Shown here piece after piece: positions 1 through 4,963 of a DNA stretch of 5,628 nt (its first letter is position 1; the number at the start of each line of letters is the position of its first letter). Origin of the DNA: Nocardioides sp. (GTDB lineage: Bacteria > Actinomycetota > Actinomycetes > Propionibacteriales > Nocardioidaceae); NCBI GenBank assembly GCA_003519585.1, contig DOWL01000237.1, positions 1 to 5,628 on the forward strand, in the 5' to 3' direction. Both the position numbers and the translations under genes were made by a program. The notes under the pieces are model-generated. The model saw only the letters and a list, made by a program, of their open reading frames with translations. It had not been told where the DNA came from and did not search any database.

Positions 1-95
1 TCCCCGGCCCCGGCGCGGCGCCCACCTCCGGTCCTCGCCTCATCCGTGCGCCACGGCAGACGCGGCCGGATGCCGTGCTGGATTTCTTCGCTCAC
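1..95 (-). CDS. Partial hypothetical protein (5' end only)
   Basis: A GTG start at 95-93 opens a frame of 31 codons with no stop before the window ends. It begins MSEEIQHGIRPRLPWRT and continues into an Arg/Gly-rich stretch. A near-perfect Shine-Dalgarno GGAGG (107-103) sits 7 nt before the GTG. The GTG overlaps the TGA of the preceding zinc-ribbon gene in a GTGA junction, the arrangement used repeatedly in this operon. The visible part shows no catalytic motif, signal peptide or membrane segment. It resembles short conserved hypothetical proteins of actinophages in general character only (a family-level impression), and function is unknown. The strong ribosome binding site and the overlap make translation likely. 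Confidence 0.6.
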   Translation of the reverse strand, partial: MSEEIQHGIRPRLPWRTDEARTGGGRRAGAG

Positions 96-244
96 GGGGC
101 GGCCTCCAGTCGGGCGACATGCAACACGGCCTGCGGATACGACCCCGACAAGGACCGGCACCACTGCCCAGGGCCCGCACCACACGTCGTGCAGTCGATA
201 GTCAACGCGGACCGCTCCAGAGGAGACGGCCCCCACACCCCCAT
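92..244 (-). CDS. Small zinc-ribbon/zinc-finger-like protein, 50 aa
   Basis: An ATG at 244-242 overlaps the methylase stop codon (TGATG), with GAGGA at 258-254 about 9 nt upstream. The frame codes for 50 residues ending in TGA at 94-92. Residues 18-29 read CTTCGAGPGQWC, and a His-x-x-Arg motif follows at 42-45 (HVAR). The spacing C18-x2-C21-x7-C29-x12-H42 fits a CCCH-type single zinc-binding site, like the small 'CPxCGAxPGxxC...HxxR' proteins common in actinobacterial phage genomes. Binding of zinc is inferred from these residues. Whether the protein binds nucleic acid or another protein is unknown. It is cotranscribed with the methylase and with the next gene, whose GTG overlaps its stop. 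Confidence 0.72.
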   Translation of the reverse strand: MGVWGPSPLERSALTIDCTTCGAGPGQWCRSLSGSYPQAVLHVARLEAAP

Positions 245-1059
245 CACGACACGTCCTCGAACAACGTCTGCTGGCGCGGCATCGGCCGGTTACACCACAG
301 GACTTCCGTCCGGCCCGACCATTTCCCGCCTTGGCCCGTCGCCGTCGGAATCTCAACCCGGTCCCAACCAGACAGAGCGTCGTCATACAGGTCCGATGCG
401 TACCCGGACAGCATGACCGCAGACCGGCATCCCAAGAGCGCCGTGAGCATCTCCTTGTGCTCTGGCTCATTCGCCATGTCGTGCAGGTATCCGCCACTGG
501 TTCGGGTCGACCCCAGGTATGGCGGGTCCACGTACAACAGGACCCCAGGATGGCGGCCGTAGTCAGCGATCACGTCTGTCGCTGGACGGCACTCCAACGA
601 AACCCCCAGCAGGCGGTCCACCACCGCAGGCATCCTGTCCACATACCCCGACAGGTAGTCCGGCATAGACCCGGTCGACCCAGCCGGGTCCTGGTAGTGC
701 CGCCACCCCGTTCGGGTGCGGATTCCGGCGCGGCCTTGGGTCAGCTGCACCCAGACACGACGTGCCCGTTCCAAGTCCGTCGACGCCGGTTCGTACGACA
801 CGGTGTGCTCGGCACGGGAGTGCGGGGTAAGCGCGCACACCCGTGCCAGGTCTCCTGGACGGTCCCGAAGGACCCGCCAGAACGTGATCAAGTCCTGGTC
901 CAGGTCGTTGACGGTCTCGTGGGGTGACGGAGGCTTGGCAAGCAGGACCGCCAGAGACCCGCAGAACGGCTCAACGTAGTGCCCGTGGGTTGGCATCAAC
1001 GCGGCAATACGGTCAGCGAGCAGAGTCTTCCCACCGAAGTACACCAACGGAGGCCTCAT
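244..1059 (-). CDS. dam: Dam-family (D12 class) DNA adenine N6-methyltransferase
   Basis: The 271-residue product carries the hallmarks of D12/Dam N6-adenine methyltransferases, which transfer a methyl group from S-adenosylmethionine to adenine in duplex DNA. Near the N-terminus YFGGK (7-11) matches motif X, EPFCGS (30-35) is the SAM-binding motif I, VNDLDQ (50-55) is the usual following Asn-Asp segment, and DPPY (178-181) is catalytic motif IV. The region between about 75 and 165 would hold target recognition. I chose the ATG at 1059-1057 over an upstream in-frame ATG at 1131. It has GAGGA 9 nt upstream, overlaps the preceding stop as ATGA, and starts directly with the conserved 'PLVYFGGK' segment. 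Length is normal for Dam (about 270-280). Target sequence is unknown. In phages such enzymes can protect DNA from host restriction. Confidence 0.93.
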   Translation of the reverse strand: MRPPLVYFGGKTLLADRIAALMPTHGHYVEPFCGSLAVLLAKPPSPHETVNDLDQDLITFWRVLRDRPGDLARVCALTPHSRAEHTVSYEPASTDLERARRVWVQLTQGRAGIRTRTGWRHYQDPAGSTGSMPDYLSGYVDRMPAVVDRLLGVSLECRPATDVIADYGRHPGVLLYVDPPYLGSTRTSGGYLHDMANEPEHKEMLTALLGCRSAVMLSGYASDLYDDALSGWDRVEIPTATGQGGKWSGRTEVLWCNRPMPRQQTLFEDVS

Positions 1060-1316
1060 GCTGCACCGTCCTCGTCGAGGTGGCCGCGCAACGCAGCAAC
1101 GAACATCGCCAGGTTGCCCAGCAGCCACCACATCTCGTCCCGGTCATCCCGGATGGCCTGCATGCCCCGGATGTGGCCGTGGAGGGAATCCCAGACGTCT
1201 GGGTGCTCGAGGAGCAGCAGGAGCAGGTCACGTCGCCAGGCGGCTTCAATGGCGGGGTCGACTCCGCCCCTGCGCCGTTGAGGAGCCGACAACGTCGGCA
1301 CAATCGACGCCGGCAT
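1056..1316 (-). CDS. Hypothetical protein, 86 aa
   Basis: The ATG at 1316-1314 overlaps the dnaB stop by one base (TGATG), and the stop overlaps the methylase start (ATGA), so this frame fits the gap between two certain genes exactly. I do not recognise the family. The product starts with a basic, low-complexity stretch (to about residue 18). It continues with predicted helices: a Leu-run segment DLLLLLLEHPDVW (30-42), a charged stretch RDDRDE (56-61) and a hydrophobic helix WWLLGNLAMFVAALRG (63-78). The helices look amphipathic rather than like a transmembrane anchor, but the second could be peripheral. The Shine-Dalgarno is weak, so translation probably depends on coupling to dnaB. A competing 96-codon frame over the same bases fits the junctions less well. 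Confidence 0.72.
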   Translation of the reverse strand: MPASIVPTLSAPQRRRGGVDPAIEAAWRRDLLLLLLEHPDVWDSLHGHIRGMQAIRDDRDEMWWLLGNLAMFVAALRGHLDEDGAA

Positions 1317-2716
1317 CAGTTCACCGCCCGCAGGCCGTAGGGGTTCGGATGCCGAGGCGGCGGGACCGGCGTGTCCGCCATGTCGACGAACCGCGAATAG
1401 TGGCCCTGGAACGCCACCGTCACCGTTGCCGTCGCCCCGTTCCGGTGCTTGGCAACGATCAGGTCAGCCTCACCAGCCCGCGGCGATTCCTTCTCGTAGA
1501 TGTCCTCGCGGTGGATCAGGATCACGACGTCCGAGTCTTGCTCGAGACTCCCCGATTCACGAAGGTCAGCGAGCATCGGTTTCTTGTCCTGCCGCAGCTC
1601 CGGGCCACGATTCAACTGCGCCACCGCAATCACCGGCACCTCGAGTTCCTTCGCCAGCAACTTGAGCGCCCGAGAGAACTCGGACACCTCCTGCTGCCGG
1701 GATTCGACCTTCCGGCCACTCGTCATCAACTGGAGGTAGTCGACGACCACGAGCGCCAGGCCCTCGCGTTGCTTCATCGCCCGGCACTTCGCTCGGATCT
1801 GCCGCATGTTGGTCGTGGCTGAATCGTCGATCAACAGTGGTGCCGCGTCGATGACCCCGGTGACGCGGGAGATCCGCTGCCAGTCATCAGCATCGACCGT
1901 CCCGGATCGGATCTTCGTCAAATGAACTCGCGCCTCAGCGGACAGGAGCCGTTGGCTGATCTCCAGACTCGACATTTCCAACGAGAAGATCGCCGCCGGA
2001 AGACCACACCGAACGGACGCATGCCGCGCGAAATCCAAAGCCAGGGTCGACTTCCCCACCGCCGGACGTGCCGCGACGATCACCATCTGCCCCGGGTGCA
2101 AGCCATGCATCAACCGGTCCAGGTCAACGAGACCGGTAGGGACCCCCATCAGCTCTCGACCGGCCGCGTTATCGATCTCCTCCAACGCGGCCGCGACAGC
2201 CTCACCTGCACGCGTCCACTCACTGACCCGGGCCCTGGCCTCGACCACCGCTGTCAACTCGGCCTGGGCCGCGCCGAGGATGGCGTCAGCGTCCCCACCC
2301 TCAGCTCCCCGACCGAGTTGGACCATCCGGGTACCAGCGGCGATGAGCCTGCGGTTCGAGGCATGCGCGGCCACGATCCCCGCGTAATAGGTTGCGTTCG
2401 ACGCTGTCAGACACGACTCGAACAACGTGAAGACGTACAGTCGGCCCCCGACACTCGCCAAGGACTGGCGTTTGTCCAGTTCATCGGACACCGCGATCGT
2501 GTCTGTGGGGCTACCAGCCGCCTCGAGGTCGAGAATCGCCCGGAACACTGTTTCGTGTGCCGGCAGGTAGAAGTCTTCTGGTTTCACGATTCCAGCGACG
2601 TCCGGTACGACGCCACGCGAGAGCATCATTGCCCCGAGTACGGCCTGTTCGGCGGCAAGATCTTGGGGGGCGCTGTCGGCCACCTCGCCCGGTGGGCGAT
2701 CGTCGATGGCGGTCAC
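1316..2716 (-). CDS. dnaB: Replicative DNA helicase DnaB
   Basis: A 466-residue hexameric 5'-3' replicative helicase (superfamily 4, RecA-type ATPase), close in length to bacterial DnaB (E. coli 471). The N-terminal helical domain runs from about residue 18 (PQDLAAEQAVLGAMM) to 160, followed by a linker helix and the ATPase domain. Visible motifs are Walker A ARPAVGKST (216-224), the SLEMS segment with catalytic Glu246, Walker B VVVDYLQLM (323-331), AQLNR (366-370), LRESGSLEQDSD (385-396) and AKHRNG (422-427). No key residue is missing. The C-terminal tail (about 448-466) is Pro-rich. The start is GTG at 2716-2714, with GAGGA 8 nt upstream and a GTGA overlap with the loader gene. Its position directly after an initiator and a loader indicates a phage-encoded replisome module rather than the host copy. 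Confidence 0.97.
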   Translation of the reverse strand: MTAIDDRPPGEVADSAPQDLAAEQAVLGAMMLSRGVVPDVAGIVKPEDFYLPAHETVFRAILDLEAAGSPTDTIAVSDELDKRQSLASVGGRLYVFTLFESCLTASNATYYAGIVAAHASNRRLIAAGTRMVQLGRGAEGGDADAILGAAQAELTAVVEARARVSEWTRAGEAVAAALEEIDNAAGRELMGVPTGLVDLDRLMHGLHPGQMVIVAARPAVGKSTLALDFARHASVRCGLPAAIFSLEMSSLEISQRLLSAEARVHLTKIRSGTVDADDWQRISRVTGVIDAAPLLIDDSATTNMRQIRAKCRAMKQREGLALVVVDYLQLMTSGRKVESRQQEVSEFSRALKLLAKELEVPVIAVAQLNRGPELRQDKKPMLADLRESGSLEQDSDVVILIHREDIYEKESPRAGEADLIVAKHRNGATATVTVAFQGHYSRFVDMADTPVPPPRHPNPYGLRAVN

Positions 2717-3375
2717 CAGGCCAGTCCTCGCCGTGACTGGCCGGTCATCTTCACGATCACGGCACGGTCCAGGAACCGGTCGATCGCTGCCTCACCCCAC
2801 GCCTCCGCGAGCCTCCCCGACGTCGTGTTGGTCGTCAGGATGGTTCGCAGGTCGTGCGTGGTCCGGTAGTCGGCGAGCATCCACAGTCGTTCGACCGCCC
2901 ACGCCGTGGCCTGCGTGTGCGCGAGGTCATCCAGGACGAGCAGCGGCGCTTCCTTCGCGGCCTTGAATGCCCCTTCGGGGTCGCCGGCTTGGGGTCGCAT
3001 GTCGTCGAGGAGCCCCGCCAACGTCCACGCACTGGGTGCTCCGCCCAGCGTGGCCCGGACGAGCCCGTTCCCGGCTGCCATGTGCGCTGCCACCGCGTAC
3101 GCCGCGTACGTCTTCCCGGTGCCAGGCGCCCCTACGAGCCACAGGACCCGCGCGGTCGTGTCTTCTATCCACCGGGTCAGTTCTGCGGGCTTCTGGTCGC
3201 CTGTGAGGCGTGGCAGGGACGCATCCCGGTAGATCGGCGGCACGGAACGTTCCATCCATCGTCCCCAGTAGTCGATGACCGCTTCGGGGGTCGGCTTGAA
3301 CGGCGAATCGGGGACGTCTTCCAGGGCCCGGAGAGCGAGGGCCAGGGACGGGTGCATGCGGGTGGTCGTGGTCAT
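2713..3375 (-). CDS. DnaC/IstB-like AAA+ ATPase, probable helicase loader
   Basis: The 220-residue product is an AAA+ ATPase of the DnaC/IstB type. Walker A GAPGTGKT is at 82-89, Walker B LLVLDD at 145-150, sensor-1 Asn in ILTTNTTS (179-186), and AIDRFLDRA (198-206) carries the probable arginine finger (R200). Residues 1-75 form an N-terminal domain that in loaders contacts the helicase. DnaC-type loaders open or chaperone the DnaB hexamer onto origin DNA. That role is inferred here from the fold plus its place between an initiator gene and dnaB. The start is ATG at 3375-3373, with AGGAG 9 nt upstream and an ATGA overlap with the initiator stop. An IstB transposition helper is unlikely because no istA or insertion-sequence ends are present. 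Confidence 0.88.
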   Translation of the reverse strand: MTTTTRMHPSLALALRALEDVPDSPFKPTPEAVIDYWGRWMERSVPPIYRDASLPRLTGDQKPAELTRWIEDTTARVLWLVGAPGTGKTYAAYAVAAHMAAGNGLVRATLGGAPSAWTLAGLLDDMRPQAGDPEGAFKAAKEAPLLVLDDLAHTQATAWAVERLWMLADYRTTHDLRTILTTNTTSGRLAEAWGEAAIDRFLDRAVIVKMTGQSRRGLAW

Positions 3376-4265
3376 CGCTGCGTTCTCCTGTCACCCAAGA
3401 AAGAGGCGTCTGGGTCGTCGACGTAGACCCGGTTGTCGTCGGTGATCGAGTTCTTGCGCTTTCGACGGCCATCCAGTTCAACGATTCCGGATGCAACCTG
3501 GCCAACTAGCGACAATGAGATTGGCTTTCCTGCGTCATAGAGACCGCAGAGGATGTCACCGATGCTCTGTTCGGTAGCGCCGCGGACACGAAGCGATGTC
3601 TTGGCGATGCTTTGGATGGCCACCCAGTTGCACATGCCGTCGGTGTGGTCGAAGTAGCGGTTGGCGATCCGAGCCTCGGGCGTCTTGTCGTTCGACGCCT
3701 TCGGGCGTGGCCTCTGCGGCGCCGCGTCAGCGGCGTGGTTTGTATCGTTCCTTGGTTCTCGTTCTAGTGGTTCTAGTTCTTTGCCGCACCCATGCCCATA
3801 CCCTGGCCGCATGGGTGCCCCCACGGTGTCCGCATCAGTGCCCACAGGGGTATGGGCACCCACGCCCATACCCGCATCAGTGCCCATAGGGGTATCCGCA
3901 ACGTTGCCCATAGGGGCATCAGTGCCCATAGGGGTATGGGCATCAGTGCGGCCACCCGTGACCTGCGCGTTTGCCGTCACTGGGGGAACGATGGTGTACG
4001 TGCTGGCGATGAGGACACCCTTGTCATTGCGCCGGTGGCTCACCTTCAACAAGCCAGCCTTGACCAACTCAGTAACACCACGATCGATGGTGTCCCGAGA
4101 CTTACCGATGTCCTTCGCCAGCGTCGCGCGAAGCAATGTCGCCTCCCGTGTAGAAAGGTCCGCGTACGTCGAAATCACGCCGTAAAGAAGACGCGCAACA
4201 ATCGTCAATCCCGAATCCCGAATGACCGAGGTCGGCAATTGAACGAACGGCAGCGGGTCACCCAT
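3372..4265 (-). CDS. Phage replication initiator with winged helix-turn-helix domain and internal repeats (lambda O-like organisation)
   Basis: The 297-residue protein has three visible parts. Residues 1-95 form a winged helix-turn-helix domain: the opening MGDPLPFVQLPTSVIRDSGL is typical of phage initiators, ATLAKDIGKSRDTIDRGV (47-64) looks like the HTH, and a basic wing SHRRNDKGVL (76-85) follows. Residues 107-145 are a repetitive linker with copies of TPMGTDA and relatives. Residues about 200-265 form a C-terminal domain with predicted helices, followed by a basic patch GRRKRK (266-271). A DNA-binding N-terminus, flexible linker and C-terminal partner-binding domain, upstream of loader and dnaB, match initiators of the lambda O/phage DnaA-substitute kind. 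The DNA coding for the linker is itself iteron-like. The start is ATG 4265-4263, with AGGTGAG 10 nt upstream and an in-frame TGA just before it. A transcription factor is the main alternative. Confidence 0.83.
   Translation of the reverse strand: MGDPLPFVQLPTSVIRDSGLTIVARLLYGVISTYADLSTREATLLRATLAKDIGKSRDTIDRGVTELVKAGLLKVSHRRNDKGVLIASTYTIVPPVTANAQVTGGRTDAHTPMGTDAPMGNVADTPMGTDAGMGVGAHTPVGTDADTVGAPMRPGYGHGCGKELEPLEREPRNDTNHAADAAPQRPRPKASNDKTPEARIANRYFDHTDGMCNWVAIQSIAKTSLRVRGATEQSIGDILCGLYDAGKPISLSLVGQVASGIVELDGRRKRKNSITDDNRVYVDDPDASFLGDRRTQR
3695..3784. other. Putative origin unwinding region: T/A-asymmetric AT-rich tract with flanking hairpins
   Basis: Next to the iteron-like array, bases 3737-3784 contain 21 G+C out of 48, far below the surrounding sequence, with 24 T but only 3 A on the + strand. 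GTTCT occurs four times in 26 bp (3755, 3761, 3770, 3776). Just beyond lie an inverted repeat CGCCGC-gtca-GCGGCG (3720-3735) and a small ACGCC-ttcg-GGCGT hairpin (3695-3708). Iterons followed by an AT-rich, strand-biased tract inside the initiator gene is the arrangement of the lambda origin in gene O. Function as a DNA unwinding element is inference. Confidence 0.5.
3786..3949. repeat. Iteron-like direct repeat array inside the initiator gene
   Basis: On the + strand a 22-bp unit beginning GCATCAGTGCCCATAGGGG and ending TAT occurs at 3874-3895 and 3916-3937 (identical), at 3832-3853 (one mismatch) and at 3898-3919 (four mismatches). A half copy, GCATCAGTGC, lies at 3940-3949. GCATCAGTG starts are spaced 42, 42 and 24 bp. 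A second unit, GCACCCAYGCCCATACCC, occurs at 3786-3803 and 3856-3873. The units contain a palindrome with arms GCCCATA/TATGGGC around a 4-nt centre at 3924-3941, and a degenerate copy at 3840-3857. On the coding strand the array encodes the TPMGTDA repeats. Identity extends through third codon positions. I read it as initiator-binding iterons, though a simple coding repeat expansion is possible. Confidence 0.75.
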
Positions 4266-4296
4266 GGCTCACCGGCTCACCTGCCGGCGGGTGCAT
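4258..4296 (-). CDS. Possible 12-codon minicistron bridging to the initiator gene
   Basis: An ATG at 4296-4294 overlaps the preceding stop codon (TGATG) and opens a frame reading MHPPAGEPVSHG. Its TGA at 4260-4258 lies just inside the initiator start region. It would carry ribosomes from the 58-residue ORF across the 30-nt gap and deliver them on top of the initiator ATG (4265), that is, translational coupling. The frame includes the initiator's own Shine-Dalgarno (4282-4276). It may be chance, since a 12-codon frame is easily random, and a functional peptide is not implied. Confidence 0.25.
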   Translation of the reverse strand: MHPPAGEPVSHG

Positions 4297-4472
4297 CAGG
4301 TCCCCACCAAACGAGACGGCTCATCATGGGGAGCGATGCAGACCAGCATCTCAAGCCAGAAAGGCGCCGGAGGGCCGTCCGTGGCCGCCGCAAGGGCATC
4401 CCAGGACTCGTACAGGAGAAGCCCCCGCTTGTCGCGGTAGAGGTAGACGGAGGTCGCCTCCACCGGGCTCAC
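4296..4472 (-). CDS. Hypothetical protein, 58 aa
   Basis: A GTG at 4472-4470 overlaps the TGA of the HTH gene (GTGA) and opens a 58-codon frame ending at 4298-4296. A second in-frame GTG at 4463-4461 is better placed for the GGGGAG at 4475-4470 (spacing about 6-8 nt) and would give 55 residues. The product contains SVYLYRDKRGLLLYESW (8-24), superficially like the opening 'VYxLYDxxGxLLYVG' of GIY-YIG proteins but with the second motif altered and no room for the rest of that nuclease fold. The remainder includes PAPFWLEMLVCIAPHDE (35-51). I do not recognise the family. The frame fills the gap between two supported genes and keeps the overlapping-junction pattern of the operon, which is the main reason to call it. 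Confidence 0.6.
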   Translation of the reverse strand: MSPVEATSVYLYRDKRGLLLYESWDALAAATDGPPAPFWLEMLVCIAPHDEPSRLVGT

Positions 4473-4783
4473 TCCCCGGCAGGTGCGTCGGACCCGTCCG
4501 TGGGCCGAGTCGTGTGGTAAGGCCCAGGACGCTCAACCACCTCACCCCGAGCACGCGCCTCGAGGATCAACCTGCGTACCGGCGACACCGAACAGTCAAG
4601 GATCCCGGCCATCTCCTCCAACGTCAGACCCGCCCGATAGCAGGCAGGGACGAGATGTACGCGGGCGGCCATGACGCGGGCGTACTCGGCGGCGTTGACC
4701 GTGAGGAGGTCGATGGCGGACTGGCGTTGTACTTCTTGTGAGGTGTGTGGCGAACAGGGCGCTGTCTGTGGCAAACTGGACAT
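4469..4783 (-). CDS. Small helix-turn-helix DNA-binding protein, 104 aa
   Basis: The product has a predicted helical N-terminal part (about 15-42) and a clear helix-turn-helix at about 43-78: the segment LVPACYRAGLTLEEMAGILD (44-63) is followed by CSVSPVRRLILEARARGEVV. The pattern 'AG-T-EEMA-ILDCS-SPVRRLI' is that of sigma-region-4/MarR-like HTH modules seen in small phage regulators. The tail (85-104) is Pro/Thr/Asp-rich and looks disordered. It is the first gene after the intergenic promoter and so a candidate early regulator or an origin/promoter-binding protein. The ATG at 4783 is preceded by GGAAGGA at 4804-4798, with a long 14-nt spacing, so initiation may be weak. Target site and sign of regulation cannot be read from the sequence. 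Confidence 0.75.
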   Translation of the reverse strand: MSSLPQTAPCSPHTSQEVQRQSAIDLLTVNAAEYARVMAARVHLVPACYRAGLTLEEMAGILDCSVSPVRRLILEARARGEVVERPGPYHTTRPTDGSDAPAGE

Positions 4784-4826
4784 CGGGTCAGTCCGGTTCC
4801 TTCCAAGAGATGGGTACTGGCTCAGC

Positions 4827-4866
4827 GCGGCGGTTCGGTGTGAGGCACCGGCCGCCGCAACTTTTT
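4827..4866 (+). terminator. Hairpin plus T-run: intrinsic-terminator-like on the + strand, leader hairpin on the - strand
   Basis: Reading the + strand, GCGGCGG (4827-4833) pairs with CCGCCGC (4852-4858) and, inside an asymmetric bulge, CGGTG (4836-4840) pairs with CACCG (4846-4850) around a 5-nt loop. The sequence then runs into TTTTT at 4862-4866. This is a good rho-independent terminator for + strand (antisense) transcription. On the minus strand the same stem would start a few nucleotides after the predicted transcription start and form a 5' leader hairpin of the HTH gene mRNA. Which role matters is not decidable here. Confidence 0.5.
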
Positions 4867-4869
4867 CCC

Positions 4870-4898
4870 ACCGTACGCCACTCTAACTGGTCTGGCAA
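4870..4898 (-). promoter_or_regulatory. Putative sigma-A-type promoter for the replication operon
   Basis: In the 180-bp gap upstream of the HTH gene the minus strand has TTGCCA (4898-4893), a 17-bp spacer and TACGGT (4875-4870). This resembles the TTGACA / TAnnnT consensus of actinobacterial principal sigma factors. Transcription would start near 4863 and leave a leader of about 80 nt. It is the only substantial gap between genes in the window, which supports a promoter here. The palindrome CACTCcGAGTG (4901-4911) ends two bases from the -35 box and could be an operator. Confidence 0.45.
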
Positions 4899-4963
4899 GT
4901 CACTCCGAGTGTTTGCCTCAGCCGAGCGTAGACCCACCGAACAGGTCCCGGAGACCCCTCCAT

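Noticed and set aside
331..927. 198-codon + strand frame opposite the methylase
   Set aside because: The peptide is Arg/Pro/Val-rich low complexity and lies fully antisense to a well-supported gene.
1060..1131. Upstream in-frame ATG extending the methylase by 24 residues
   Set aside because: The extra residues are Arg/Cys-rich and outside the conserved domain. The ATG at 1059 has a Shine-Dalgarno and an ATGA overlap.
1013..1303. 96-codon minus-strand frame overlapping the 86-residue gene and the methylase start
   Set aside because: Its junctions do not match the overlap pattern. The 1316-1056 frame starts on the dnaB stop and ends on the methylase start, which is a better fit.
1058..1822. 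254-codon + strand frame opposite the 3' part of dnaB and the 86-residue gene
   Set aside because: Arg/Pro/His-rich composition typical of a shadow frame, with no motifs and no ribosome binding site that fits the operon.
1922..2869. Long open frame (315 codons) on the + strand opposite dnaB and the loader gene
   Set aside because: It is antisense to two certain genes, and the translation has no recognisable domain. Such frames arise from high GC content.
2713..3375. IstB transposition helper as the identity of the AAA+ gene
   Set aside because: No transposase gene, terminal inverted repeats or target duplications are visible, and the neighbours are initiator and dnaB.
3786..3949. CRISPR array as an explanation for the repeats
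   Set aside because: The units are irregularly spaced (18-42 bp), overlap each other, encode an in-frame peptide repeat and have no unique spacers.
4351..4554. 67-codon minus-strand frame across the HTH/58-residue gene junction
   Set aside because: It overlaps both better-supported genes in a different frame and has Gly/Pro/Arg-rich shadow composition.
4883..4963. 26-codon minus-strand frame starting on the rusA stop (TAGATG)
   Set aside because: No Shine-Dalgarno, it overlaps the predicted -35 box, and the peptide has no features. Possible but not supportable.
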